From the NCBI RefSeq assembly GCF_041912895.1, contig NZ_JAYSGI010000001.1, positions 744,001 to 808,000 on the forward strand: a stretch of 64,000 bases of DNA, written 5' to 3'. The notes under the pieces were generated by a model. That model was not told the origin of the DNA, did no database searches, and saw only the letters and a program-made list of their open reading frames with translations. Position 1 is the first letter of the stretch. Every line of letters starts with the position of its first letter. The DNA comes from Pelagerythrobacter sp041912895 (GTDB taxonomy: Bacteria; Pseudomonadota; Alphaproteobacteria; Sphingomonadales; Sphingomonadaceae). Of this stretch, positions 36,260-44,945 are shown piece by piece. A program made the position numbers and the translations under genes.

Positions 36260-37260
36260 ACCCGGTCCGGCCGGCGCAGGATCAGCGCGAGGAAGATCGG
36301 CACGCCGATCATCGAGGTCACGATGCCCACCGGCAGCAGCACGCCGGGCACCAGCAGCTTGCTGGCGACCGAGGCGAGCGACATGATGAGCGCGCCGGTG
36401 AGGATCGAGGCGGGTAGCAGAAAGCGGTGATCTTCCCCCAGCAAGAGCCGCGCGATATGCGGGCCGACGAGGCCGACGAAACCGATCGTGCCGACGAACG
36501 CGACCGACGTGCCCGCCAGGGCGCTGATGCGCAGTAGCGAGAAGAACCGCAGCCGCCGCACGTCGATCCCGAAGCTGCGCGCGCGGTCTTCGCCCAGCCG
36601 CATCGCCGTCATCGCATTGGCCGCCCGCAGCGAGAAAGGGAAGGTCACCGCGCACACCACCGCGAGGACGGCCACGCTGTCCCACGTCGCGCGGCCCAGC
36701 GCGCCCATCGTCCAGAATACGAGTTGCGACAACGCCTCCTGCGAGGCGACGAACTGCAGCAGAGCCACCGCCGCGTTGAAGGTGAAGACGAGCGCGATGC
36801 CGAACAGGATCACCCCTTGCGTGCCCGCCGCGCGGCTGCGCGCCAGCGCCTCCAGCAGCAGCACCGATCCGAACGCGAAGATGAAGGCGTTGACCGGCAC
36901 GATCCAATCGTTCGTCAGCCCCGGCAAACCGAAGCCGAGCACAATGCCCAGCGCCGCGCCGAACGACGCAGCGGATGAGACGCCGAGGGTGAACGGGCTG
37001 GCCAGCGGATTGTCGAGGATCGTCTGCATCTCGGCCCCCGCCAGCGAGAGTGCCGCGCCGACGAGCAGCGCCATCAGCGCCATCGGCAGGCGCACCTCGC
37101 GGATGATGGTGACGGCGGGGAGATCGAGCGCGCCAGGGAAGAACAACCCGTTGAACACGTCACGCAGAGGCAGGGCCGAAGGGCCGGTCGAGATATCGAG
37201 CGCGAGCGCGAACAGGCTCGCCGCCAGCAGCACGACGAGCAACAGCACGCGCTTGCGCAC
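36256..37260 (-). CDS. FecCD-family siderophore ABC permease
   Basis: A polytopic permease of the BtuC/FepD/FecCD family with about ten membrane helices. Conserved blocks: IIREVRLPMALMALLVGAALSLAG, DNPLASPFTLGVSSAASFGAA, LGEDRARSFGID (coupling helix), VGTIGFVGLVGPHIARLLLGEDHR and LPVGIVTSMIGVPIFLALILRR. The frame is open back to ATG at 37434, but the extra 58 residues lack coding character (poor G/C at third positions), so I start at GTG 37260, giving the usual 334 residues. Only one permease gene is present, implying a homodimer instead of a FepD-FepG pair. Confidence 0.88.
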   Translation of the reverse strand: MRKRVLLLVVLLAASLFALALDISTGPSALPLRDVFNGLFFPGALDLPAVTIIREVRLPMALMALLVGAALSLAGAEMQTILDNPLASPFTLGVSSAASFGAALGIVLGFGLPGLTNDWIVPVNAFIFAFGSVLLLEALARSRAAGTQGVILFGIALVFTFNAAVALLQFVASQEALSQLVFWTMGALGRATWDSVAVLAVVCAVTFPFSLRAANAMTAMRLGEDRARSFGIDVRRLRFFSLLRISALAGTSVAFVGTIGFVGLVGPHIARLLLGEDHRFLLPASILTGALIMSLASVASKLLVPGVLLPVGIVTSMIGVPIFLALILRRPDRV

Positions 37261-37473
37261 GAGGCGGGTGTAAGCGCCGATCGTGGCGGCGCGCGTGTCG
37301 CGTTCTGAAAACGGAGCGGAACCCAGCTTCGGTCTCCCGGGAGGATACGGCAGGGGCTGGAAACCCCGGCGATTTCTGGCAAAGCGGTTGGCGAACGGGC
37401 CATGGCAAGTCAAGCGAAGGACTCGCATTAGCATCTGTCCTTGCCTACCATAAATCTCTCACCAGCATCCGGA

Positions 37474-38652
37474 ATGCCCATGAACGATATGTCGTCCGCC
37501 CCCGTACTTACCCCCGGTCTCGCCGACGCGATGACCGGCTGGCGGCGCGAACTGCACCAGCATCCCGAACTCGCGCACGAAGAGCGCTGGACGGCGGATT
37601 TCGTGCACGCGAGGCTGCGCGAATTCGGCCTCGATCCGGTGGCGGTCGGCGGCACGGGCGTGGTCGCGGTGATCGACAGCGGGCAGCCCGGCCCCTCGGT
37701 CGCGCTGCGCGCCGATATCGACGCGCTGCCGATGGACGACCGCAGCGGACGCGACTACGCCTCGCGCCATGCGGGCGTCGCCCATGCCTGCGGGCACGAC
37801 GGGCACACAGCGGCACTTCTGGGCACCGCGCGGCACCTCGCCGCCCATCCGCCGCGCACGGGCCGTGTGGTGCTGATCTTCCAGCCGGCGGAGGAGAACG
37901 GCAAGGGCGCGCGCGCGATGATCGACGACGGCCTGCTCGAACGGTTCGCGTTCGACGAGGTCTACGGCTTCCACAACATGCCGCTGCTCGATCCGGGGCA
38001 GGCGGGCGTGCGCGCCGGGCCGGTGCTGAACGGCTATATCGTTTGGCGCATCGCGGTGACGGGGGTCGGCGGGCATGGCGCCGCGTTCTACAAGGCGGTC
38101 GATCCATTGCAGGCGGCGGCGCGGCTGGCGGTGGAGATTTCCTCGATCGTCGGGCGCTATGTCGATCCGGCGGAGGCCGCGCTGATCAACGTCGCCTCGC
38201 TCCAGGCCGGGACCAACCATAACATCATCGCTGACAGCGCGAGCCTTTCGGGCACCCTGCGCGCGCTCAAGCCCGAGGTGCAGGCGCTGCTGTTCGAGCG
38301 GCTCGAGCGGGCCTGCGCCGGGATCGCCGCGATGACGGGATGCGAAGTGGCGTGCGAGAAGCTCGCCGAGGTTCCGCCATGCGTCAACGCGCCGGAGGCC
38401 GCCGCCCATGCCACGCACGCCTGCGCCGCCGTGGTAGGCGATGGCGGCATCGTCGCGGACCACCCGGCTTATCCATTCACCGACGATATGGCACTGCTGC
38501 TCAACGCCGCGCCGGGCGCGTACCTGTTCCTCGGGCAGGACAGCGTGATGTGCCACAACCCCGAATACGATTTCGACGATGCGTTGCTGCCGGTCGCGGC
38601 GGGCATCTTCGTCCAACTAGTAACTGACCGGCTGGGCTTGACCGCAAGCTGA
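37474..38652 (+). CDS. M20-family amidohydrolase (hippurate/N-acyl amino acid hydrolase type)
   Basis: A 392-residue metallopeptidase of the M20D group. Metal ligands are visible in ACGHDGHTAALLGTA, FQPAEENGKGA (catalytic and ligand Glu), YGFHNMP and MCHNPEYDFDD; GVGGHGAAFYKAVDP is the dimerisation/lid segment. Such enzymes remove an acyl or aroyl group from an amino acid nitrogen, as with hippurate (benzoyl-glycine). Within this siderophore locus, 2,3-dihydroxybenzoyl-serine left after esterase action is an attractive substrate, but this is inference. Starts at 37474 or 37480 are both possible. Cytochrome b561 follows 46 bases later. Confidence 0.88.
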   Translation: MPMNDMSSAPVLTPGLADAMTGWRRELHQHPELAHEERWTADFVHARLREFGLDPVAVGGTGVVAVIDSGQPGPSVALRADIDALPMDDRSGRDYASRHAGVAHACGHDGHTAALLGTARHLAAHPPRTGRVVLIFQPAEENGKGARAMIDDGLLERFAFDEVYGFHNMPLLDPGQAGVRAGPVLNGYIVWRIAVTGVGGHGAAFYKAVDPLQAAARLAVEISSIVGRYVDPAEAALINVASLQAGTNHNIIADSASLSGTLRALKPEVQALLFERLERACAGIAAMTGCEVACEKLAEVPPCVNAPEAAAHATHACAAVVGDGGIVADHPAYPFTDDMALLLNAAPGAYLFLGQDSVMCHNPEYDFDDALLPVAAGIFVQLVTDRLGLTAS

Positions 38653-38698
38653 AACCGCCCTCCCCTGCCGTCGCAATACTTTCGAAAGGATAGCCCGC

Positions 38699-39244
38699 TT
38701 GCCGCTGAACGACACGAAGATCCGCTACGGTACCGTCACCCGGCTGCTGCACTGGGGCATCGCCGCGCTTCTCGCTTGGCAATTGGGCGGCATGCTCGCG
38801 AAGGAAATCGTCGGGCGCACCCCGTTGACGGGTTTCTGGGTCGGATCGCACGTATCGATCGGGTCGCTGCTGTTCGTGCTGATCCTGGTGCGCGCGGTCT
38901 GGGCCTTGAGCCAGCGCAAGGCCAGGCCCGACCATCCCGGCGTGGTCGGCGCGCTGGCGAAGGTCGGCCACTTCGCGCTCTACGCGCTGATGGTGATCGT
39001 GCCCTCGCTCGCCGTGCTGCGCCTGTTCGGCAGCGAGGATCCGGTCTCGGTGTTCGGCGTGCAGTTGCGCGGGGCGACGGGCGGCGAGATCGAATGGATG
39101 ACGGCGCCCGCCAATTTCGCCCATAGCACCCTGGCCTGGCTGCTGCTGGCGCTGATCGTCGGTCATGTCGCGATGGTCGCCATCCACCGCTTCTGGTGGC
39201 GCGACGACACGCTGGCGCGCATGGCGGGCGATCCTAGGGCGTAG
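38699..39244 (+). CDS. Cytochrome b561
   Basis: A 181-residue four-helix diheme membrane cytochrome. Heme-ligand histidines appear in TRLLHWGIAALLAW, GSHVSIGSLLFVLILV, VGHFALYALM and FAHSTLAWLLLALIVGHVAM. The TTG start is preceded by AAGGA nine bases upstream; no better ATG exists. Family members move electrons from quinol to periplasmic acceptors. In this locus it could help reduce iron released from the siderophore; that link rests on neighbourhood only. Its 3' end overlaps the convergent esterase by 11 bases. Confidence 0.87.
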   Translation: MPLNDTKIRYGTVTRLLHWGIAALLAWQLGGMLAKEIVGRTPLTGFWVGSHVSIGSLLFVLILVRAVWALSQRKARPDHPGVVGALAKVGHFALYALMVIVPSLAVLRLFGSEDPVSVFGVQLRGATGGEIEWMTAPANFAHSTLAWLLLALIVGHVAMVAIHRFWWRDDTLARMAGDPRA

Positions 39245-40127
39245 GCTCCGATCGGATCGCCGCGCGCAGAGCGTCGGGAATGCTGGCCCGCAGCGTTCCC
39301 CCGTGGCCGAGGCCGGGATAAGTGATGCGGCGCACGTCGAGGCCGGGCTTGTTCGCCAGTGCTTCGACGAATTCGTCCGTCGTCGGGCCTGCGAAACGGC
39401 TGCGTGCTTCGCGCCGCCGGGGCGATCCGCCGTCCGATCCGGTCGCGATCACGACGTGCTTGTCCGCCGCGCCGGCGAATGCACGTCCGGCCTCGACGAT
39501 CACGCCTTCGTCCCACCACAGCGAGGGACTGGTCGCGAAATAGTGCGAGAAGGCATCGGGCCGTTCGAACAGCGTGTGCAGCACGAACAGGCCGCCGAGG
39601 CTGTGGCCCCATAGCGCCTGCCGCTCGGGATCGAGCCGAGTCAGCTTCGCCACCTCGGGCCGGATGCGGTGTTCGATGGTGTCGAGAAACGCATTCGCGC
39701 CGCCGCCCTGTCGCCCGCGCGAATTGTGCGTTCCGGCGCTCGGCGTGTAGTCGCGATACCGCTCCGCCGCGTCGAGGCGCAGTGGCGTGTCGTGACCGAT
39801 CGCGACGAGCACCGGGCGTGCGTTTGCATCGACTTCGGCCAGCAGCGCTTCGTCGATATGGGCGAGCGCTGCCTTGCCATCGAGCATCCATAGCGCCGGG
39901 CGGCCAGTGGCAGGCAGCGCGCCTTCGGGAATGCCCACAGTCACGCGGTATCGCCGCTCGCCGTCCTCGCTCGCGATATGCAGGGTTTCGAAGCGATAGC
40001 CCGGTGCACCGCGATCGGCGATCGTTTCAGGCGCGGTCAGGTCCATGCGCGGCTGCGCAGCGGCGGGAAAAGCGAGCGCCGCCAACAGGCACACGAGTGC
40101 GGTGGACACGAGGGCGCGCATCGTCAT
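39234..40127 (-). CDS. Secreted siderophore esterase, IroE/PfeE-like
   Basis: A 297-residue alpha/beta hydrolase (PF00756 esterase family) with a signal peptide (LVCLLAALAFPAAAQ), so periplasmic. Nucleophile motif LWGHSLGGLFVLH, conserved YFATSPSLWWDEG, and catalytic His in GLGHGG. IroE and PfeE are periplasmic esterases acting on enterobactin-class triesters, and PSLWW is shared with them and with the cytoplasmic esterase at 31872. Its ATG overlaps the entA stop (ATGA), making it the last gene of the biosynthetic operon. Confidence 0.87.
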   Translation of the reverse strand: MTMRALVSTALVCLLAALAFPAAAQPRMDLTAPETIADRGAPGYRFETLHIASEDGERRYRVTVGIPEGALPATGRPALWMLDGKAALAHIDEALLAEVDANARPVLVAIGHDTPLRLDAAERYRDYTPSAGTHNSRGRQGGGANAFLDTIEHRIRPEVAKLTRLDPERQALWGHSLGGLFVLHTLFERPDAFSHYFATSPSLWWDEGVIVEAGRAFAGAADKHVVIATGSDGGSPRRREARSRFAGPTTDEFVEALANKPGLDVRRITYPGLGHGGTLRASIPDALRAAIRSEPTP

Positions 40128-40867
40128 GCCCGCAGCGTCGCCCCGCCATCGACGTAGAGATCGGCCATCGTGATGTGCCCCGCCCGCTCGCTCAGCAGGA
40201 AGATCACCGCCTCGGCCACGTCTTCCGGGCTCGCCAGTTTGCCGAGCGGAATGCCCGTCTTGTACGCTCCGGGAAGGCCCGCGATCACGCGCTCGGCCCC
40301 GCTTTCGTCGGCCCACATGCCGGTCTGCATCGGCGTCAGCGTCGATCCGGGGGCGACGGTGTTGCAGCGCACGCCGTATTCGCCGAGCTCCAGCCCCAGG
40401 CAGCGCATGAACATGTGGCTCGCCGCCTTCGACGCGGCATAAGCGGCCATCGCGTGGCGCGGCACGCCCGCCGCGTTCGATCCGACCGTGACGATGCTGC
40501 CGCGCCGCCGCTCCTTCATCCGCCGGGCGAGCGCGCGGCAGACGTGGAACACGCCGTCGGTGTTGACCGCGAAGACGCGCCGCCATTCCGCGTCGTCCGT
40601 GTCCCACACCGGCAGGTTCGACAGCACGCCCGCGACGTTGACCCCGAGGTCGACCGGCCCGGCCTCGTCTTCCACCCGCGCGACGAGGGCATCGACGGCG
40701 GCGCTGTCGGCCACATCGAGCGGTTCGACACCATCGGCGGCGGCGATCTCGGTCGCGATCACCCGCGCGCCTTCCTCACGCAACAGGCGGGCGACGGCAG
40801 CGCCGATCCCGCCGCCCGCGCCGGTGACGAGGGCGATGCGGCCTGCGAGGCCGGTGGGGCGGCTCAT
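40124..40867 (-). CDS. entA: 2,3-dihydro-2,3-dihydroxybenzoate dehydrogenase
   Basis: A 247-residue short-chain dehydrogenase making 2,3-dihydroxybenzoate (DHB) with NAD. Cofactor motif TGAGGGIGAAVARLL, NVAGVL, catalytic Ser in VTVGSNAAGVPR and YAASKAA. The short N-terminal beta strand 2 region (IATEIAAADGVEPLDVAD), lacking the usual long insertion, is characteristic of EntA/DhbA. ATGA overlap with entF upstream and with the esterase downstream. Assignment relies on family features plus the ent gene set around it. Confidence 0.92.
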   Translation of the reverse strand: MSRPTGLAGRIALVTGAGGGIGAAVARLLREEGARVIATEIAAADGVEPLDVADSAAVDALVARVEDEAGPVDLGVNVAGVLSNLPVWDTDDAEWRRVFAVNTDGVFHVCRALARRMKERRRGSIVTVGSNAAGVPRHAMAAYAASKAASHMFMRCLGLELGEYGVRCNTVAPGSTLTPMQTGMWADESGAERVIAGLPGAYKTGIPLGKLASPEDVAEAVIFLLSERAGHITMADLYVDGGATLRA

Positions 40868-43800
40868 GCGTCGATCCTCTCGTGGGCCAGCATCCGTTGC
40901 GATAGTGCAGGCGCGATCAGCGCGCTGGCCTGCGCGCCGGGCAGTTCGGGGTGGAGGAACGGCACGCCGATGGCGTCGAGCGCGCCGCAATGGGGACGCC
41001 ACAGATCGGCCTGCAGATCGGGTCGCGCCGCGTGATCGGCATCGGCGCGGATATGGGTCAGCGTGCCGCCGAACGGCCGATGGTAATGCGCGCGCACCAA
41101 CCGATTGGTGTCGAGTACGGTGCGGATCACCCCGTCCTGCACAGCATCGGGCAGATTGCCGAGCGCGCTGTCGCCCGCACGCAGAAAGGCGAGAACTTTG
41201 GTGCGCGTGTCGAGCTGAGGATATCCCTCCGGATCGTAGCCCGCGATGGCCAGTAGGGCGCGCAGCGCCTCGGCCTCGGTCGGCTGGGGTTCGGCGCGCC
41301 AGCATTCGGCGGGATAGGCGTCGAGCAAGGCGACCAGCCCGACCTCGCGCGCCTGCGCCTCCAGTTCGGCTGCCACCGCCTGCGCGATCAGGCCGCCGAC
41401 CGACCAGCCGCCGATATGGCATGGACCGCGCGGATGGGCCTCGACGATCCGTGCGGCGTAATCCGCCGCCAGCGCCTCGATGCTGTCGGGCAGGGGATTC
41501 GCCAGATCGAGCGCGGGCGACTGCAAGGCATGGACAGTTCGCCGCGGCGACAGCGCACTCGCCAGCGTGCGGTAGCCCCAGCCGATCCCGCCCGCCGGGT
41601 GGATCAGGAACAGTGGCGGCAGGTCGTTATCGTCGCCGCGCGCGAAGGTGACGAGCGGCGCGAGCCCCTCGTCGCGGATCGCTGGCCCGGCGGCGATCCG
41701 CGCGGCTAGCCCGGCGATGTCGGGCGTCTCGAACAGTGCGCCAAAACCGGGGTCATGGCCCCATTCCTCGGCAACGCGCAGCATCAACCGCACCGCCGAC
41801 AGCGAATCCCCGCCGAGCGCGAAAAAATCGTCTTCGCGCCCGATCGGCCCGTCGATTTCGAGCACTTCGGCATAGAGCGCCGCCAGCCTCTCCTCGTCGT
41901 GGCCCTGCGGCGCCGATCCTCCGGCGCTGGCGAAGGCAGGCACGGGCAGCGCACTGCGGTCGAGCTTGCCGTTGGCCGTCACCGGCAGCGCGTCGAGCGG
42001 CACGAAAGCCGCCGGGACCATGTAGGCCGGAAGGTGCGCGGCGAGCGCATCGCGCAGGGCCGCTTCGTCGAAGCCATCCCGCGAGACGACATAGGCAACG
42101 ATCCGCCCGTCCACCGCCTGCACGGTCGCGGCGCGGGTAAGGCCGGACGCGGCGATCGCCGCCTCGATCTCGCCCAGTTCGATCCGCAGGCCGCGGATCT
42201 TCACCTGATGATCGTTGCGGCCGAGGAAGATCACCGCCCCGTCCGCCCTGCGCCGCGCGAGATCGCCGGTCCGGTACAGACGCTCGCCGGGGTGGAACGG
42301 GTCGGGCACGAAGCGCTCGGCGGTCAGATCGTCGCGGCCGAGATAGCCGCGCGCCAGTTGCACGCCGCCGAGGTGGAGTTCCCCCGCCCCTCCCGGCGGC
42401 ACCGGGCGCATCCGCGCATCGAGGATTAGCAGACGCGTGTTCCACACCGGCCAGCCGATCGGCACGGGGCGCGCGTCATCCTCCAGTCCGGCGCGCCAGT
42501 AGCTGACGTCCACCGCCGCCTCGGTCGGGCCGTAAAGGTTGTGCAACTGCGCGCCGATCCGCCGGTGGAAGCGGTCGCGCAAGTCGGCCGGCAGTTCCTC
42601 GCCGCTGCAGAATACACGTGCGAGCGACAGCCCTTCGCTGTCGGGCGCGTCGAGGAAGGCGGCGAGCATTGAGGGCACGAAATGCAGCGTCGTGATCGCT
42701 TCGTCGCGGATCAGTGCGGCGATGGCGGCGGGATCGCGGTGCGCACCCGGCGGCGCGACGACCAGCGTGGCGCCGAGCGTGAGCGGGAGGAAGAACTCCC
42801 ACACCGACACGTCGAACGTCGCCGGGGTCTTTTGCAGGATGCGGTCGCTAGCGTTGAAACCGTAATGCGCGCCCATCCACGCCAGCCGGTTCACGATCGC
42901 CCGGTGGGTAACGACAACACCCTTGGGATCACCGGTCGAGCCTGAGGTGTAGATCACGTAGGCGGCATGGTCTGGCAGCGGCAGATCGTGCGGCGCGGTG
43001 TCGCCCCAATCGGCGGGGCGCAGCAGGCGCTCGCCGTAGAGGTCGTGCGGATCGCTGTCGGCCAGCACGGCGGCAGGCGCGGCGCTATCGAGGATCGCAG
43101 CGACCCGCGCCGCCGGATGCTCGAGATCGAGCGGCAGATAGGCGCCGCCCGCGCGCAGCACCGCGACCAGCGCGACCACCAGCTCAAGCGATCGGGTCAG
43201 CGCGACCGCGACGATCGTTTCCGCCGTCACGCCCCGATCGCGCAGTTGTCCGGCCAGCGCGGCGGTGCGCTGGTCCAGCTCGGCATAGGTCAGCGCGCGG
43301 CCTTCGAAGCGCACGGCCTCGGCATCGGGGTGGGCCACCATCGCGCGCTCGATCAGTTCGGCGAGCGACGCGTCGGACAGCGGGTGATCGGTGGCGTTGA
43401 ACGCCTCGATCTCGCGCCGCGCCTCGTCGGGCGTGGCGGTCGGGATGTCGGCGAGGCGCACCGCATCGGTGGCGGCGGAGAGGAAGGTTTCGAGCCGCGC
43501 GGCATGGGCCGCGATTTCGGAATCGCCGTAGAGATCGGGGTTGGCGTCGACTTCGAGCGTGATCGCACTCGCCAGATCGCCGCGGAACGTGAACGCGATG
43601 TCTTCCACCGGCCCGGTGCCGGTGACGTGGAGCGTTGCATCGAGACCGGCGAAGCGCGGCGGTCGGTCGTAGGGCTGGACGTTGACCAGCGGGCCATGCA
43701 GCCGCCGCTCGCCGCCGATCAGCCCGAGATCGCGCCGCACCTGCTCGCTGCGATAGCGGCCGTGGCGGCGCGCCTCCTGCATTGTGGCGCTCGCCTGCCG

Positions 43801-44721
43801 GAGCCACTCAGCTAGCGGCATGTCCTCGTCGGGCACCACGTGCAGCGGCAGCACGTTCATCACCATCGCGGGTACGCGCGCCGCCGCGCTGCCGAAGCGG
43901 CCCATGTGCGGCATCCCGATCACGATCCCGTCGCCGTCCACGAAGCGATCGCAATAGGCGGCGACGAGCGCGGTCAGCACGTCGGGCCAACTTGCGCCCG
44001 ACGCCTTGGCTAGTGCGGCGACCGCGCCGCGCGCCGCCTCCGCCATCGGCTGTTCGTGGCGCAGGAAGCGGTGCGCCGAGATGGCGCGGCCCGGCGCCAT
44101 TCCGGCGATGTCGTCGAGGCCGCCGAGATGATCGCGCCACCATGCGCAGTCGTCTTCGCGCGCCTCGCTGGCGCGATAAGCGACATCCTCCTCCCATAGT
44201 CTGGTGAGGGAAGCGAACGGGCGGCCCGCGCCGTCCTTGCCTTCGCGGAACGCGGCATAAAGTTCGGCTACGCGCTTGGTCAGCATGACCATACCGAACC
44301 CGTCGTTGGCGAGGTGGTGGACCTGCTGCGCCCACAGGTGCTGCTCGGGCGCGAGGCGATAGAGCGTCTGGAAGCCGATCGGGCCGGTTGCGAGATCGAC
44401 CGGCGTTTCCATCGCCGTGCGTATTGCGGCGAGCGCCTCGCCCTCGGGATCGGGGCGATCGGAGAGGTCGATCACGACAAGGCGCGGCGCGGCGCCGGCC
44501 AGCGTCTGCTCCGGCCCGTTCTCCCCGGCGTGGAACGTCAGCGCCAGCGCCTCGGCCTCGTGGCTCGCCTGCTCGACGGCGCGCTGGAACGCGGCAGCGT
44601 CAAGCGGCCCGGAAAGGTCGATATATTGCCCGGTGTTGAAGATCGGATTGGCCGGATCGAGCGCCTGCGAATACCACAGGCCCGATTGCGCTTCGGTGAG
44701 GGGACGGGGTGTGCCGATCAA
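40864..44721 (-). CDS. entF: EntF-like serine-activating nonribosomal peptide synthetase (C-A-PCP-TE)
   Basis: A 1285-residue synthetase; E. coli EntF has 1293. Condensation domain (1-450) with intact HHLANDG at 135-141; adenylation domain (about 455-925) with YTSGSTGDPKG and GKLDR (Lys919); carrier domain with LGGDSL (Ser973); thioesterase with GGWSVGG (Ser1107), Asp1134 and His1257. Pocket residues read D-V-W-H-F-S-L-V-D, from FDVSVW, HFVPSML, VFCSGEELP and LYGPTEAAVDVS, identical to the serine code of EntF. It should join DHB to serine and cyclise or release the oligoester, as in enterobactin. The TTG start overlaps the carrier-protein stop (TTGA). Confidence 0.92.
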   Translation of the reverse strand: MIGTPRPLTEAQSGLWYSQALDPANPIFNTGQYIDLSGPLDAAAFQRAVEQASHEAEALALTFHAGENGPEQTLAGAAPRLVVIDLSDRPDPEGEALAAIRTAMETPVDLATGPIGFQTLYRLAPEQHLWAQQVHHLANDGFGMVMLTKRVAELYAAFREGKDGAGRPFASLTRLWEEDVAYRASEAREDDCAWWRDHLGGLDDIAGMAPGRAISAHRFLRHEQPMAEAARGAVAALAKASGASWPDVLTALVAAYCDRFVDGDGIVIGMPHMGRFGSAAARVPAMVMNVLPLHVVPDEDMPLAEWLRQASATMQEARRHGRYRSEQVRRDLGLIGGERRLHGPLVNVQPYDRPPRFAGLDATLHVTGTGPVEDIAFTFRGDLASAITLEVDANPDLYGDSEIAAHAARLETFLSAATDAVRLADIPTATPDEARREIEAFNATDHPLSDASLAELIERAMVAHPDAEAVRFEGRALTYAELDQRTAALAGQLRDRGVTAETIVAVALTRSLELVVALVAVLRAGGAYLPLDLEHPAARVAAILDSAAPAAVLADSDPHDLYGERLLRPADWGDTAPHDLPLPDHAAYVIYTSGSTGDPKGVVVTHRAIVNRLAWMGAHYGFNASDRILQKTPATFDVSVWEFFLPLTLGATLVVAPPGAHRDPAAIAALIRDEAITTLHFVPSMLAAFLDAPDSEGLSLARVFCSGEELPADLRDRFHRRIGAQLHNLYGPTEAAVDVSYWRAGLEDDARPVPIGWPVWNTRLLILDARMRPVPPGGAGELHLGGVQLARGYLGRDDLTAERFVPDPFHPGERLYRTGDLARRRADGAVIFLGRNDHQVKIRGLRIELGEIEAAIAASGLTRAATVQAVDGRIVAYVVSRDGFDEAALRDALAAHLPAYMVPAAFVPLDALPVTANGKLDRSALPVPAFASAGGSAPQGHDEERLAALYAEVLEIDGPIGREDDFFALGGDSLSAVRLMLRVAEEWGHDPGFGALFETPDIAGLAARIAAGPAIRDEGLAPLVTFARGDDNDLPPLFLIHPAGGIGWGYRTLASALSPRRTVHALQSPALDLANPLPDSIEALAADYAARIVEAHPRGPCHIGGWSVGGLIAQAVAAELEAQAREVGLVALLDAYPAECWRAEPQPTEAEALRALLAIAGYDPEGYPQLDTRTKVLAFLRAGDSALGNLPDAVQDGVIRTVLDTNRLVRAHYHRPFGGTLTHIRADADHAARPDLQADLWRPHCGALDAIGVPFLHPELPGAQASALIAPALSQRMLAHERIDA

Positions 44722-44945
44722 ACCCCAGCCTGCCTTTGCTCCAGCAAAACTTGAAGCTCCGCCAGGGTCTGCGCTTCGCCCAGGTCGGCAAAGTCGAGCG
44801 GTAACCCGCGCTCTTCCCACAATGAGGCGAGGTTCATCGCGCGTATCGAATCCAGCCCCGCATCCATCAGGTTGGCATCGGCGTCGAGGTCGCCCGGCGC
44901 GATCTCGAGGATTTCAGCCACGTCGGCACGCAACGTGTCAGTCAT
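44718..44945 (-). CDS. Free-standing aryl carrier protein
   Basis: A 75-residue acyl-carrier-fold protein. LMDAGLDSIRAMNLA contains Ser33, the expected phosphopantetheine attachment site, matching the ArCP domain that is fused to EntB in E. coli (GLDSVR there). It would carry DHB, loaded by EntE, to the EntF condensation domain. Flanked by ATGA overlap with entB and TTGA overlap with entF. A longer open frame upstream lies inside entB and is discarded. Confidence 0.9.
   Translation of the reverse strand: MTDTLRADVAEILEIAPGDLDADANLMDAGLDSIRAMNLASLWEERGLPLDFADLGEAQTLAELQVLLEQRQAGV

Noticed and set aside
37405..37430. Possible fourth iron operator before the permease and amidohydrolase (GCGAAGGACTCGCATTAGC)
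   Set aside because: Only a partial match to a Fur-type palindrome and no ATTG-N5-CAAT form; too weak to list as a feature.
37300..37434. Possible cobalamin riboswitch or N-terminal extension of the FecCD permease
   Set aside because: No B12-box or conserved core seen, and codon third positions are not coding-like; treated as intergenic promoter DNA.
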